A stretch of 64,000 nucleotides of DNA, from the NCBI GenBank assembly GCA_034509425.1, contig JAVTVJ010000132.1, positions 1,488,001-1,552,000 on the forward strand. Direction: 5' to 3'. Origin of the DNA: Eopsaltria australis (Eukaryota; Chordata; Aves; Passeriformes; Petroicidae). The position numbers and the translations under genes are program-made. Positions 36,773 to 50,798 of this stretch are shown piece after piece (positions within the stretch are counted from its first letter, which is position 1; each line of letters begins with the position of its first letter). Under the pieces are notes generated by a model. The model searched no databases. It was not told where the DNA came from and was given only the letters and a program-made list of their open reading frames with translations.

Positions 36773-36867
36773 CTTTCTCCAACTTTTTATTATATTTAGT
36801 GTAAAAGAGTTGTGCTGCTTTTTCTAGAGTTGAAATTTGCATATCATTGCCTTCCATGCAGTATTTC
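36773..36867. repeat. 95-bp diverged duplicate, copy B
   Basis: Direct-orientation partner of 36205-36300, about 570 bp away. A poly(A) run (36560-36577) and a perfect hairpin (36649-36677) lie between the copies. A CR1 fragment starts about 25 bp after it. Confidence 0.85.
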
Positions 36868-36892
36868 ATATCAGAGAAGCAGTATGAACTTG

Positions 36893-37492
36893 CCAGCAGT
36901 GTGTCTTCCTGGCCAAGAAGGCCAATAATATCCTGGGGTGTATTAGGAAGAGTATTGCCAGCAGGTCAAGGGAGGTGACCCTGCCCCTGTGCTCAGCCCT
37001 GGTGTGTCCATGTCTGGAGTGCTGTGTCCAGTTCTGAGCTCCTCAGGACAAGAGAACCATGCAGCCCCTGGAGCAGGTCCAGCAGAGGGCTGTGAAAATG
37101 ATTAAGTGTCTGGAACATCTTGTACAAGGAAAGGCTGAGGGAGCTGGGCCTGTTCAGCCTCCACAAGAGATGACTGAGAGGGGACCTCATCAATGTCTGT
37201 CAGTGTCTGAAGGGAGGGTGTCAAGAGGATGGACCAGGCTCTTCTTGGTGGCACCCAGCAATAGGACAAGAGGCAACAGACAGAAACTGATGCACAGGAA
37301 GTTCCACCTGAACATCAGGAACAACTTATTTCCTGTGCAAGTGACTGGGCACTGGAACAGATTGCCCAGAGAGGTTGTGTAGTCTCTGTCCCTGGGGATA
37401 TTCAAGAACCATTTGGGCACAATCCTGTGCCATGTGCTCCAGGATGGCCCTACTTGAGCAGTGAGGTTGGACAAGAGGATCTACTATGGAAC
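36893..37492 (+). mobile_element. CR1 LINE fragment
   Basis: Plus-strand CR1 from the end of the reverse transcriptase (GGCCAAGAAGGCCAATAATA; encoded QPLEQVQQRAVKMIKCLEHL from about 37059) through the 3' UTR (AGAGGTTGTGTAGTCTCTGT, then GAGGTTGGACAAGAGGATCT). It is 5'-truncated and frameshifted, and the canonical terminal repeat is lost. Confidence 0.93.
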
Positions 37493-38700
37493 CTATGTGC
37501 AGAGTTACCTCCTTTCTAATAGAAGTATGATAGGAATTTTCTTATATGTCACATACCCTGGGAAACAATTGTGCCTCATGACAACCACAGAGAAATAGTC
37601 CACAAAAGCTCAATTCTCAGGTAACATAGAGCACCTGTCTCCATAGTTTGACTTCTGATTTGATGTGTGCCTTATTCTTTGTTATATTTTGCTATTCTAC
37701 CTCCTCCCACCTGCCCATACCTCCCTCAATAATTCTCAAAAAGAAAGAAAAGGGAGATGCTCAGATGTGCCATCATTAGTGCCAGCCTGGAGGATGAGAC
37801 AATGATCAGGAAGACGATGCCACCATCTCTCACCACTCAGACACATAACAAGCAGGGTAACACATAACTTACCAACATAGTTAATAATTAGTCTTCTGGT
37901 GGGTCTTTCTACAGCCAGTCAAACCTCCTGCTGATGGAACTCACAGGCACTTGGAACATGGTGGATTAATTCTGGTTCTGAAAGCCGCCCTCCACATCCA
38001 GCCCTTCTGAATTCACAGCTGTAGAGGTGCTATATTCCTCCCATAGAGGACTTGACCTGAAATTGAGTAAGAGGATGTAAACTGCTCTAGGAGGCAGCAG
38101 ATCTTTAAATCTTTAAATCTTTCCTAGGAACATTTTTGCTGTAGACAGGGCAAGGACACCAAATGTACCTCCAGGTCTGGTATAATAAAGTCATTCTTAT
38201 GTTAAGACAAAACTTATGAAATATGTAGCAGGGATCTTAAGGAGGAAAAGGTCAAAGAATTGATCTGCATTCCAGAAGCTAATGAACATTTGCTTGGTGA
38301 ATGTAATATGTTCAAAGAAAAGAATAGAGAACAGCAACCAAGTAAGGAGGAAAGATAAATCACTGTGTATGAAAGAGATCTGAAGAGGAACCAAATACAA
38401 TGATCTCTTTCTAGGTAGATATATCACAGCTAAAGATCAACACCAAAGATCAACTTCCTCCAGGAAATAATTTAAATGGCAGCTATCCAAAGACACTGCC
38501 TGTAAAAGTTGTTTAAAAATAATAATATCCAGAATCACCTCAGATTTCTTTAAAACATTCAAGGAAGTTTCATGACTTGATAATTCTGGCTACCATTTAC
38601 AAGACTACCAACCAGTGTTTCATTTACCATATTTGGAATAGCTGTTATGTGCATTATTAAAATTTGCATGCATAAGCATTTACATTGACTTACCATGATG
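37493..38700. other. Intergenic, nothing recognised
   Basis: No gene or transposon recognised. A small tandem repeat, three 8-bp units of ATCTTTAA (last one imperfect), lies at 38101-38124. Confidence 0.7.
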
Positions 38701-38704
38701 ATGA

Positions 38705-38870
38705 TTAAAGGATTAGAGCAACTGATATGCAGGGCGAGGATAAGAAATCTTGGCTGTTCATCCTGGAGAAAAGAAATTTCAGGGGATTTTATGAATGTGT
38801 ATAAATACCTAAATGGAGGGTGCAAAGAAGACAGAGCCAGGCTCTTTTTTTAGAGATGTCCAGAAATGTG
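38705..38870 (+). mobile_element. Short CR1 LINE fragment
   Basis: Contains TGGCTGTTCATCCTGGAGAA, GTGTATAAATACCTAAATGG and GGGTGCAAAGAAGACAGAGC followed by CAGGCTCTTT, all from the region after the CR1 reverse transcriptase. Both ends are missing. Confidence 0.85.
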
Positions 38871-41800
38871 ATCAACAGTAGATTGGCCCTGAGGGACTGG
38901 GATGTGGCCACGGGCAGGGCAGGAGGAGTCTCTTATTAACTCCAAAGTTACATTTGGGAAGGAAAATTGATGAAAGCCTCCTCCTCACCTCTGACTTCTC
39001 TTCAAACATATTGCATTGTGTTGAACATCAATGAAACTGCTTTGATCAGAAAATGTCTACTGCCTTCCTTATACCACAGAATGTAGCATTTGGTGAGTAA
39101 GGAATCCAAAATAATAGAGCAAGGTTTCCATGATAGAGTATTTGCATTTAGACAATTGGTCCATTCAGATGCTGGATTTTATTTTAAAGCTTCATTTAAC
39201 TTCTGCAATATATTATGATTCACAAACTCCAGTTTCAAATAGGCAAGTTTCAGTGATTTCAATATTTCAAATTATTTAAATTTCATGCTGCAATGTAATG
39301 ATAATATCAAACTTCATATTAAATATCATATTTATAGTATATGAAATCTTAGCTTGCATTCAACAGGTAAGTACCATATCTGTGGATGTGGAATTGCTAG
39401 CAAAGGCTTCTGAGGTCCAAGGAGGACTTTCAGGCCATAATGAAGGTGTACTTTGATTGTTTATGAATATTTAGGGTACGCTTCTGTCTTCTCTTTCACA
39501 GTGGGGAAGCACAGGATAGCAGATGAGCCATGGGTGTAGGGCCCAGCCTGTACCCTGCAGTTTGAGGAACAGATGAGAGAGCAGCCACGAGCCAGGAGAG
39601 TGTCTGCATGTGAGGCTGCTGCCTCCGGCCTTGTAGCTGTTATTGCCAGTGGCTCACCAAGCCTGGGACTGAGGTCAGAATTAAGGGGGCACGAGATGGT
39701 TTTCCAAAGGTCTCCTCAGAGACAGCCTGAACTGAAGAGAGCCACAATCCTTGGCCACGCAGCTCGAGGTTTAGCATCTGCATCTGCTCATCCCCTCATT
39801 CCTGTGCTATTTAGGGGGGCCTGGGGCTCTGCTCCTCTGCTGCAACTCCTCCTCTTTGGTATTGACTTCCACATGGAATAAAAAGGGACTGAATTTTCCC
39901 TCTCCAAACAGCTATTTTTGACACTGTGCCCAATCTCTCTAGAATTTAAGTATTAAATATCAAATGGAAATAGCTTACCTAGGAGACCATATAGGATAAA
40001 CCCAGGACGTGAAACTCAATACAGGTGAGAGAAGGACTTCCATTTGTCATTAGTATCAGTGCTGTTTCAGTTCAAGGACTTTTTCTGAAGCTCAGAAATC
40101 AGAGTGAAACAGACATTTCCTATCTAGTCTAGAGTGAAATATATATATTTGTGATACAAAGTTTCTCTTACAAATAAGATCTATGTCCTAAAAACCATTC
40201 ACCTCTGTCAGACCTTCACGCCTTTTCCGAGCAGCTGAGCTAGGTCAATTTTTGGTCAGTGTAATGGGACTTACGGGACCATTCCAGCTGCTGTAACTCC
40301 AGCACTGTGCTTCAGATCATTTATTCTGAAAGCAATTTTTTCCAGGATCATTTATTTTGGAAACTATTTTAGTCCCTACAGGCTGAGGAACACAGTGAAG
40401 GAAAAAAAAAATAATTTGGAGCTTCTCCAGGATTTGCACAGCGAAAGATATTTCCCACTTTCCACATGACTCCTGAGACAGCATAAAACTAACCTAGGCT
40501 AATAAAATAGGGAAATGTGTGTTGTTAAAAGGATGCCAGCTATAGAAGCTAAAAAACAAAAGAAAGAGGCTGAAAACTAATAGAAAATAATACAAAAAAT
40601 AATATATCAGTAATAAAAAAGGAGAATTTATATATCAATTACTCTTTCATACTGAAACACATACTCTCTTTTAAAACTCTTCTTCCTTTATAAATAGCAG
40701 AGTCAGATTTTCAAGGCATGGAATGCTACTTCACTTGTCTTTTCCATAGACACGTTAAATTTATAACGAAAATAATAGGACAAGAAAAAATAAGTAAGTC
40801 AGAGAGATGTTCAAGGTCAACAGTCAAAGTATGAAAAGGCTTCTTTCTCAACCATGCTCTTTTTATTTTAGCCAGACTCTCATTTATCTTCCAATATCTC
40901 TAGCTTGGGAGTTTCATGCATAGTTTTTAAATAACCCCACTAAGCAGCTTAATAAAAATAATTAGCCTATCCTTTATAAACATTTTTGGGAAATAATTCT
41001 GTTACACAAGTGCAGGAGTGTCCAATCTCCATCCCTTATGATGCTCTCTGAAGATACAGAGACCACAAAAATACTTCAGAAAGTGCTTTTATTTGGCTTC
41101 ATCTTAAACTGAGAGACTACAAACTATATTACAGACACTGTCTTCAAAACAGCTAGTTCTGTAGAATACATTTGCCAGAGAAAACAGCTTTGTCCTTACC
41201 AGATAGGTTAGCTATTTCCTTCTTTCTTTTTCCTTTTATTTTGAAAAGGCTAAATATTAGACAGCTATGGCCACATGTTTTGTCTAGCTATTCATCTTAC
41301 TCCCTTGGGTGACTCTGAATGACTTAAGTGCAATTGAAATCCAAATTTGGCTCACTAAACTCATTTGACAGATGAACTAGAAAAATGTAATTTGTAAAAG
41401 TAACTTGGATATAGTCATAAAAACTTTTTTCATTTATGAAGACATTTTCTTTTCCTAATAAATACATATAACAAACAGTTCCTGTCTGAACATGGTTACC
41501 TTTGTAGCATCTGGTATATAAGCACTTCTGTCAAGACAAAATACAGATTTTAAATGTTTGGCTCTGACAGACCTTTTAGTGTGGTTGGAATGTTTTCTAT
41601 TTTCAAGTTTACCTAAGAAGCCTCTTAACTTATGAATAACTTCACAGAGTAATACTCATATCCTTGTGTCAATTACCAATTACTGTAACACACTCAGTGA
41701 AAAAATGCAGCCATTCCATTAATAAAAGAAATGCAGGGGTACAGAGGAGAAATTGATGATTTCTCTTCTCTCCTCCCCTCTTATCTTTTTTTGGTTTATT

Positions 41801-43115
41801 TTTTAATTTTTTTAATTTTTTTTCCCCACGATTAGGGTATGACTCCACTATGTTATGGAAATCCCTCTACACAAAACGCAAAGTAACATTGTCTTTGTGG
41901 AAAGAAAGTAAAAAAAAAAAAAAAAAAAAAAGACTGCAGGAAAATAATAGACAAGCAATTACTTAATTTGTGATTATTAAGCTCTGTAGGGAATTTTTGT
42001 ATCAACTCCTTTTCCTGCTTTTCATTTCTCAGCAACACAAAGTTACCCTTGTTGCTGCTCAGTAGAAGCCACTACCCACTAGATGGGGCCCCAAGGCAAG
42101 AAGTTCTCAGCTCACAACGCCAGGTTCACTCTGAGAAGCTGCATTTCCAGAGCAGAAACATTATGATAAGGGCTAAAATTGGTCAGAAATATGAGAACCC
42201 CAAGTGTGTTTAACAGTTCAAGCTGAATTTGTAATTTAGTTCAGAAGAGTACTTAAATTCTACTAGCACCTATACCAGAAAAGCACAGACCCTCTACCAT
42301 GTAAATTCTTGGCTGCCTAATCCTTAAACCCAACATTCCTGAAAGAAAAAAAATAAAAGGTCCCTGTATTTCACCAATAAAATTCAGATTTTTCATATAA
42401 CTGGATCTGACTACACAGAACTATGGCTACACCTACTCACAGGGGAGGACAAGCACACAATCATGTGTAACAAGTAGCACCATGTGTTTCCTCCCTGTTG
42501 GTCCAGACAACAGCAATGCCACTGTCCCTCAGGAAAACATGTTTCCAACAAGCTACAGTCCTCCAAGACATTTCAGCTCTCTCCTGGTCTGCTGGGGACT
42601 CAGCCTCTCACAGAAACACATCAGCATCCCTGCCCAGATTCTGCTTCATAGATACACATAGATCTGCAGAAAATGTTGATCTTCACATATTTAGTGGGAG
42701 AAGGGGTCATGAAACAAAAGTCTCTGCACTTCACACCCAGTGACATAACCACTGATCCAAGACATCATTGTGATTTTAATTCACTTTGATGCACAACTGT
42801 TTCTCATTTAACCCATTCAAAGTTGATTCTCAGCTGATGATTTACCCCTTGTATGCAACTATCCTATAATGTGAGTGTAGACTATTATATAGCTTATCCC
42901 CACCTATAGTTGTACATTAATTCATTACCATGAACTGTCTTTACTGGCAGTGGAGAAAGCCTCTCCACAAATGCAATTCATTCCATTTCAAAGCTAAGTT
43001 TGTCCTCCTAGAGTAATTAGTTCAGACATAGGTGCCAAAGTGGCAGAGGTCTTAGAGTTGTGCAAAATCAGCCTCTGCATCTTCTTCTCGGAGGAGACAC
43101 TGTTCTTAGCCTTGT

Positions 43116-43139
43116 GTTTAACAGCACATGCTGTTAAAC
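43116..43139. repeat. Perfect inverted repeat, 11-bp arms, 2-bp spacer
   Basis: GTTTAACAGCA, CA, TGCTGTTAAAC. Confidence 0.95.
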
Positions 43140-43682
43140 TTCTGAGTAAGAACATGAGCTTTTCTCTCAGATTCATCTGATTTGCAAAGTAATTTTATTT
43201 TTGTATATCATTGCTGCACAGCAGCAAGTGGAGTGATGGGCACCAGCCTTTGGCTCCATGAAGACAACCTAGACTTTTTCATGCCAAAATGGGTAACAGC
43301 CAAGCCAAGGCTGGCTGAGTTGTTATCCTGTGTGTGTCTGCCTGGATCAGACCCTGGAGTGGCAGCTTTCTCTAAAGGCAACTTCTGAAGGCAGAAAACA
43401 CTGGCTACTCATCAAGCTAAAAGGAGATTCCCAGGAATGGTAATTCAGTAACAGTATTTAAATTCCCCTCTTTTGGACCACAAGAGATGGCATTTTCCCA
43501 AACAATTCCTGAGTACAGGCAAGATTCAGCCTGAGCAAGGCATCATTGCCAGTGGCAGTTTGGAGGCAGTCCTCCTGTACTACTAGGTAAGACAGCTTTA
43601 TAGTGCAACACAAAGTACTCCTAGGGATGCCAGTAGTTCTAGGGATCAACCACGACAGCCATAACCCTGTTCATTTTAATAG

Positions 43683-43746
43683 TATATACACATATATATG
43701 TATGTATGTACATATGTATGTATGTATCTCTATCTGTCTGTCTATC
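43683..43746. repeat. Compound TATG/TCTG microsatellite
   Basis: TATACACATATATATG, then TATG units, then CTATCTGTCTGTCTATC. Confidence 0.9.
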
Positions 43747-44497
43747 AGATACCAAAATCTGATAGACTTAAAAATGGAGCAGTTGCTAGGAACAAAAACT
43801 ACTAAGCGGTATTGGAGTGAGGGCAGGGGAGAGACAAGTACCACGGGAGCAGTACGGGGGTGAAGCAGCTTGTCACCATGGCAGGGTCACCAACCATCTT
43901 GGAAGCCTGTAGCAGGGGAGAACAGCATACCATAAGAGAAGTGACAAAATTCAAATGAAGGAATGGAATCATTAAAGTGTAAATTCGGCGTTTAACTGGA
44001 GCAAAGAAACTAAAACAGACAAGATTTGTCCATGTTCACACAGGCTGGCACAGGAGAAGGAAGGAACATGAGGTCCAGATAACACTGAATATTTGAGATT
44101 ACCAAAATAGGAAAGTGTTTCTGAACAGGCAGGCCTGGAAGAGCCCTAGTTCCTGATGACAACTAAGCCTTCTTCAGGAGCTGTGCAGAGCAGGTCTGCA
44201 CTGAAGAATGCCATCTCTCTGCTTTACAGAGCTTTCAAAACAGACTCCTCCCATCCAGCAATATAAGGAAGGAGGAAGGAGATCTATTACTTCATCCTCA
44301 TGTATGTGGCAGCTTTTCTTTGCTGCCTCCTACGCTTCATCTGCCACTGCTTTAAGTCTGCCCACTCTCCCCCTTTCACATGGTTCTTGTACAGCTCTGT
44401 AGCAGATATTCCTTCGTCACCAGGATGCCTCGTTTTGCCAAGGTCACTTTCTCACGTGCCATCATCAATTGTTCTTTCTTCTCACATCCTTTTCATG

Positions 44498-44532
44498 AAT
44501 CATTTAATCAATCAATCAATCAATCAATCAAT
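44498..44532. repeat. (AATC)n microsatellite
   Basis: About eight AATC units. Confidence 0.95.
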
Positions 44533-47500
44533 CCTTTTCCATGTTTGTTACCCTCTTTGAGGGTTTTTCTTTCTCCAAGTTACTTTTCTCCTGTGCTTTA
44601 TTTGACTGCAGCTTGCTGAGCTCTTTCCAAAGCTCAACGTGAGATTATATGTGAGTGGGTGAGCCCATAAGCTCTCAGACAGTGCTCTCAAGATAATTAG
44701 AAACATATATTGTTAGAAACATGGCATCTTCGTTCAATTAATCCTGAAATTACTCGATAGTACTGTATGGCCTAAAGACACTTGAAGAACTTACAAAATA
44801 CAGAGTAATGCATTTCAGGCACTGAGATTTTTAGTAATAAACTAATAAAAAATAAGGATATTGTGCAACTTTAGGTAGATTAATAGGAATATTAATACCT
44901 TAACAAATTTGTCATAGTATCCACCCTGAATATTTCTAGCTGGAGAGTAAGCAAAAATTAATCTGATTTCTTTCTGCACTTCCCAAGTAAACAAAAGAGC
45001 ACTAATAGTGCTCTTTTACATAATGAAAGACTTTTCATGTTTCCCACTCAGTGTTTCCTTTTCTAAATCAAATATAGCCAAATATAGTACCCTGAAACTT
45101 TCTTCATTTCCCAAAACTCATGTTGCTTCTCTCTGAGCTCTCTCCACTGAGTCCACATTTCCAGTCAAGGACAATGCCTGAAAGTAGGTGCAATATTTCA
45201 GCCAGTTTCACCCATGAAATTAATCTTCATTTTGCAAATAATGCTCCTGTTCAGATTTTTACCTAAATAGCAGATTTCTCTTTGGTATATAACAGATTCA
45301 CAAGGTAACCCAATATCCTTTGCTTTCCCAAACTATCCTGAGGGACTTGATAGGATTCTGTCACCTGGGCTGCTGCCCCCTACCTCCATTTCACGTTTAA
45401 TTTCACATCCACAGGAGAAGCATTTAGTATCGTTCATTACTTTTGCTCAAGGTGTGGGGGGAATGCCTTGCTTTTTTACTCCACTTGGGAATAGCCCACA
45501 GCTTTCTTGCTGTACTGCAGGCCCCTTGCTTTTTGCAATATGTGCATGACTTCATCCACAGAAAAAGATGCATACTGAGACACTTTGTGTGATAAAGCAC
45601 TTCTGAAGAGCAGACTCCTCCTTGTTCTCATGCAACTCATTTTTATTGCCAGCCATGACATATGGGACAAAAGACACACTCAGCCTCCATGTGGGTGACA
45701 CAGAAGGTAAAATCTGTAGAGGAAGCAGGAGGAGACTGATATATTTGTTACTACAAGGCAGGGAGCAACATGACACAGACCAAATGGCTAAACCAGGATT
45801 AGTGTCCAGGACCTTGTCCAGAAAGAAGAGATGAAATAGACTATATGGCATTAAAAATAAAATTAAAAATAATCCAGAACAAAACAAAAACCCCATCAAG
45901 CTTATTTCAAACATCACATTGGGAATGGGATGGAAAGAAAACCAGCCTTCCATTAAGTCCAGGAGATGAATAACCTTGATTTTTGAGGTTTTCTTCCCTG
46001 AGACCACCAAAACAAAATCTTTCAGAGGAATAACATGTTCAGATCAACAGTCTGAGTTCACTCTGGGTACCTGAAAAGCCAAAAGGGACATATGAGTTAC
46101 TTGCTGCCCACCTGGAATACCATGTACAACATAAAGCAGTCTCAGGTGAGTCTCCCTGAAAACTGCATAGCTGTCATAGCCTGAGTTAGGAAAAGCAAGA
46201 TCTGCAGCCATCAAAATATTCACACCATTTGTTACAGTTTTGAGTATATTACACTCCCTAGTTAAGAGACTTCACATCCTCTTGTTGCTGCACCTTCCAG
46301 TTCTTCTACATTTTACTATTTGCCATCTTTGTGCTACCTCCCTTTGACAGCATTGCGGTCAGCTTCTCCAACACTGTCCTGAAATTCCCTGCACATTATC
46401 AAAGCTTCTTTTCTTCTGAAAGAGAAAAAAAAGGAAAGTTAAGGCATTTAATTCAGTTCTAACCTGTTGGAGCAGAGTCCTCAAGAAATTACACATTTTT
46501 AATATATCTACCAGTCATTAAATGAGATTTTTTCCCTGAGGTATTTTTCTTTCTGTGCTTGTCTGCAAATACGGCACCAATGTGGCACTGACATATGCTT
46601 AGTTTCCACACAGAATAATCTCACTGAACCCCACAGGTGAAATTCTATCTAATTACATTAAAAAAAAGACCTGTTCTCGATTGTCTCACCTGGGTACAGC
46701 ATTTCAGCAGTAAGACTACGTTGACACAAACTGTTAAGCTAAGCACAAGCATCTGCTGACACAGCAGCTATTCTACTTAAGGTGCAAGGATATTTTACAT
46801 GTATTTAGGAAGAAAGATAATGCGTGTGTATGGTAGTATACAATACCCTTTAAGCATTGGTAAAGCTATTCAAATGCAGAAAAAAAACGCTCAGTGTTAC
46901 ACAGAATAATGGCTTTGATGGATTGTTTAAGGTTTTAAAGACATAGTGTATTTTATGTAAGATGCAGTGACCCCTCTGAACAGCAGAGGACATTTAGTTA
47001 CTCCAACTTGTCCCTTGAATGGTATCCAGAGAGAAGAACAGTGGGACCAGTGAGGAAACTCAGCCTGGGGACAGGCAGAGAGAAAGGCTCTTTTGTGTGG
47101 CAGCAGAGGCAGAATCCCAAATGCTCATTTTCACACACGGACAAAGAAGGAAGGGTAACATTTATCTCTTCTGTTTTTTCTAATTTTTTCCAAGGTCTGC
47201 AGCACAAAATCCCTCCTAGGCAAGCTGTCAGCAAGGAGGAAGCATCCTGTGTGCAGGGGCCCAGCCTGGCAGATTAGCAGTATCGATCACTGCAAACCTG
47301 ATGCAGTGAGAGAAGCTGCTGTGAGAGGACACAGCAGAGGAGAGGTCTGAGAGCTCTGTAAGAAAACAACAGATACAGCTGCCACTCTAATCATTGCACC
47401 AGGTTTCCAGTGATGGCCTCAATTTGCCACGCTGCTGACCCAGTGTGGGATGCCAGAGGAACTCGCAGCAGTCAGTGGAGAAGCTGGTAGGAATTACAGA

Positions 47501-50500
47501 TGAAGGATAAGTAGCATAGCAAAGCTCAGTATAAGTTTAATCCTACACACCACACTGTATTGCTGCTGCATTTTGACTTCACTTGTTAAATAGGACTGCA
47601 GCAACTGGGCTTTTCTGCTGAGAAGAATGCAAACTCTAGGTCAGAGGGATGACAAGAGACACCATTGCCTGCAGTGATTGTGGCCTGCAGCTGAGCAAGA
47701 ATCAATCACATTGGTTTTTATTCCTGATCCTGGGGCTCTTGAGCCTTTTGCATTAAAACTCTGCTGCATAAACAACCGAGAGAGGGACCAGATTCTGAAT
47801 CTATCTGCAGCAAAAACAGCAGGGTCCAGCACATTTTTATATCCCTTCTCTCATGCCTTAAATCTCTCAGCATCATCTCACTGTCATAAAAAGACGATGA
47901 GACTCTCTTCAGTTTGAAGGGTCTAGGACAATGTGGTTTTAAACTTCTTAAGTACAAAAGGCACTGGGAGATATGTTAGTGACAGCACTATTAAGAAACT
48001 GTATGGCAGAACAACTGCCGCAGATTTTAAAGAAACAGAGGCAGTATCACATTGAGAAGTTTTTAGGCAGCAAATACAAGGTATGAATGTGCATGGTAAA
48101 TCCCAGTGAACCACAGTACTTCTGTTCCAAATAGAGACAAGCTTTGTGTCAAACCCACTTTTGTGCTCACACCACTCCCTTGTAAATATATCAATTATTG
48201 TGATGATCTTCAGGGTCTCTTACAATCTTAATGATTCCATGAAACTAATACATCAGCATCACATTTTTTCCAGGCACACAAAACTTACTCATCTCCACAT
48301 CACAGAATGAGTCCACATGCCCTGGGAACATAAATGCCTCCTTGGACCTGAGTGAAAACATACAACACTGTCACACAGCTCCACATTTACATTACCTCCA
48401 AGTCCACCAACTAGGCCAATCACACTAACAAGCTCTCATTCAGACAGACCTCTCAGAACCTCCTTCTGGGGTCAGGAACTGCACAAAATGCAGGGGGAGA
48501 GATCTATCCTGTGTATCAGAGGCAATTGTCAGTGCTTTAATGTATATGTGGAAAGAACAGTTTCATCCCTTTTCTCTGCCCGGGGAAATGTGAACTCTTA
48601 TCACATCCTGTTGATGCAACCAGCAGTCTTGAAGTGTTTCTAAATGCCTTTCTGTCTTTTCTGAGCAAACTGCTGCATATGGCACAATATAATGAAACAC
48701 CTGATGGCCTGTATGAGGGAAATAACTCTAAAGCCTATTTTGGAGAATACACATTTGAGTTAGATATTAGTGACTCCTTCAGGATTGTTTAATAATCTGG
48801 ACTACTGACATATACAATTATTTTGCTGACTTAAACTATAAGGTTTTGCTCATACAATCTTTCCTACTTAGCTCTGCCATAAAACCTCCCTAAGTGACCT
48901 GCACCTTATCCTGGCAGAAAAATTGTCTCCTTAATTATGGTGTAACCTTTTCCACTGATAACAATCAATCACACAAACAGAGAAACTTCCTGCCAGTCTA
49001 TCTCACTCCATTTTCCAGGCCATTCCCACAATCAGCTGAGTTATGTGTGAAGGTCCAAATGCTTCACAGAGGTCCATGTTATCTCTGGGTAAATCATGAG
49101 TCTGGACAAGTTACCCATCCATAGGGATAGGAAGCCTCAGAGTTGTCCTAGGAAGAGCACCACTGTCTAGTATGGGATAAAGTAAGGGTCATGAATTTGC
49201 CATGAAGAAATGTGGGAGAGATGGTGGTGATGGGGAGCGATTGAGGCTGTCAGGGGTTCCCAATGCAGCAGGGAGCTCCAGCCTTCTGCAGAACTAGTGG
49301 CTGTAGGCATGATTATAAAAGTTGATCTGATTTCAGATATAGCCCGGAGAGTGAAAATAGTGTGGAGCCATGAGGCCTGGCACCAGAGGTGTCATCCATC
49401 CTGTAAGTAGGATGTAGAGCTGTAATGAGGACCATGAGTCCCTGTTTTCCTGTGCAGGTGAACAAGCCCACACAGGCAATGCCTCTGCTTCTACAACCTC
49501 CTCCCTCTCCCTGCCTGCTCCCCTCAGCCTCCCCTCTCCACTGCTGTTGCTGTGGTGGGGACAGCCAGGAGCAGCCCTCTAGGCAGTTAAATGTGGAAGG
49601 AAGGAGAAGGGGGAAGAGCACACCACAGCTCCCAGCCCCTCTCCCTGCTCATCACAGGCTGCTGGAGAGATTGAGCAGGGCTATCTGACAACCTGCTTCA
49701 GCTCTGGATTTAAGCACTTTGAATAGACTGGAGGTAGAGACAGGACAGGTTTGACACCCTCCTCCCACACAATTTCTAACTGACTGAATGTTACTCCATC
49801 AGGGTTTTTAAATTTGTATTAACCCTGCAATGGATAATACTCAATGCTGTTTTGCCCAGACATCCAAAATTACTATCTCTTTCAAATCTTCAAAAGTTGA
49901 AAACCAAAGCATTTTCACTTTTTTACGCATTTCAGGTTTTCCTCCATATTCTGAACTGAAATTACAGTGTGTTTCCTTGTTTCAAGGAGGTGCAATAGGT
50001 AACAGCAAAGCAAATATGTGACCCAGGGGAGGTATTTGAACAGCAGCTGAGCACAGCTCTCAGACTATAAACCTTTCATCCCTCACTCTCAAGCCTCTAC
50101 TTTGTTTATGCCAAGTAGCATTTAGTAGAGTAGCAGTTAGTAATGCTAGTGAAGGAAACTGCAGGCTGGGTGTGGGAACAGGCCTTCTGTCAGAGCACAG
50201 TTCTGATCTTCCCTCAGTGCTTCTGCTCCAGTCACGTCTCATCTGCTGTGAGAGAACATTATCCCCCTGTCTGTCCTAGTACCTCTGCACTGCCACTATC
50301 ACTTCATTATTTGTCATCTAAACCACCAGTTTGCATGTTTATGCAAATTTCATTTGTCTTTTGCTTTATTATCACCTGGTTCATTTAGATTTATATGCCA
50401 CCTACTAGCAGTAAGACAATAGTTCTGTTTCCTCCCATGTGAAACACTGAAATGTTATGATCAATGGCTTAAACAATTTTTTTAAAAGGACTTTGCCCAT

Positions 50501-50798
50501 AATGGAAAAATTGTATAAATAAGCTGTGACCATCAAAGCCCTGTCTGAATATGCCTCCTGACTGGAAGTGGACTCTGAATTAAGCCACCTAACAGGAACT
50601 TGAGATAAGGGTGGCACTATTGTCCCATTATCTTGTGTTCAAGGAGAAGAATGTATCCACAAGGAAAGCTGTCCAGCAGCTGTCCTGGAAATCAGTTCTG
50701 GCTGGATTTGGGGAGACCATAGCCCAGAGACTCATTTGCTGAGGCCAGGTTTGCACACACTTTCCCTAGGCCAGGGTGAGAGGAAGAGAATTTTTAGG

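Larger units (their letters stand above)
38871..50798. other. Intergenic, only simple repeats recognised
   Basis: About 12 kb without recognised genes or transposons. It holds a poly(A) run at 41910-41931, a TATG/TCTG microsatellite at 43683-43746, an AATC microsatellite at 44498-44532 and an inverted repeat at 43116-43139. GC-richer blocks near 39.5-39.9, 47.0-47.3 and 49.2-49.7 kb have open frames that look accidental. Confidence 0.65.
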
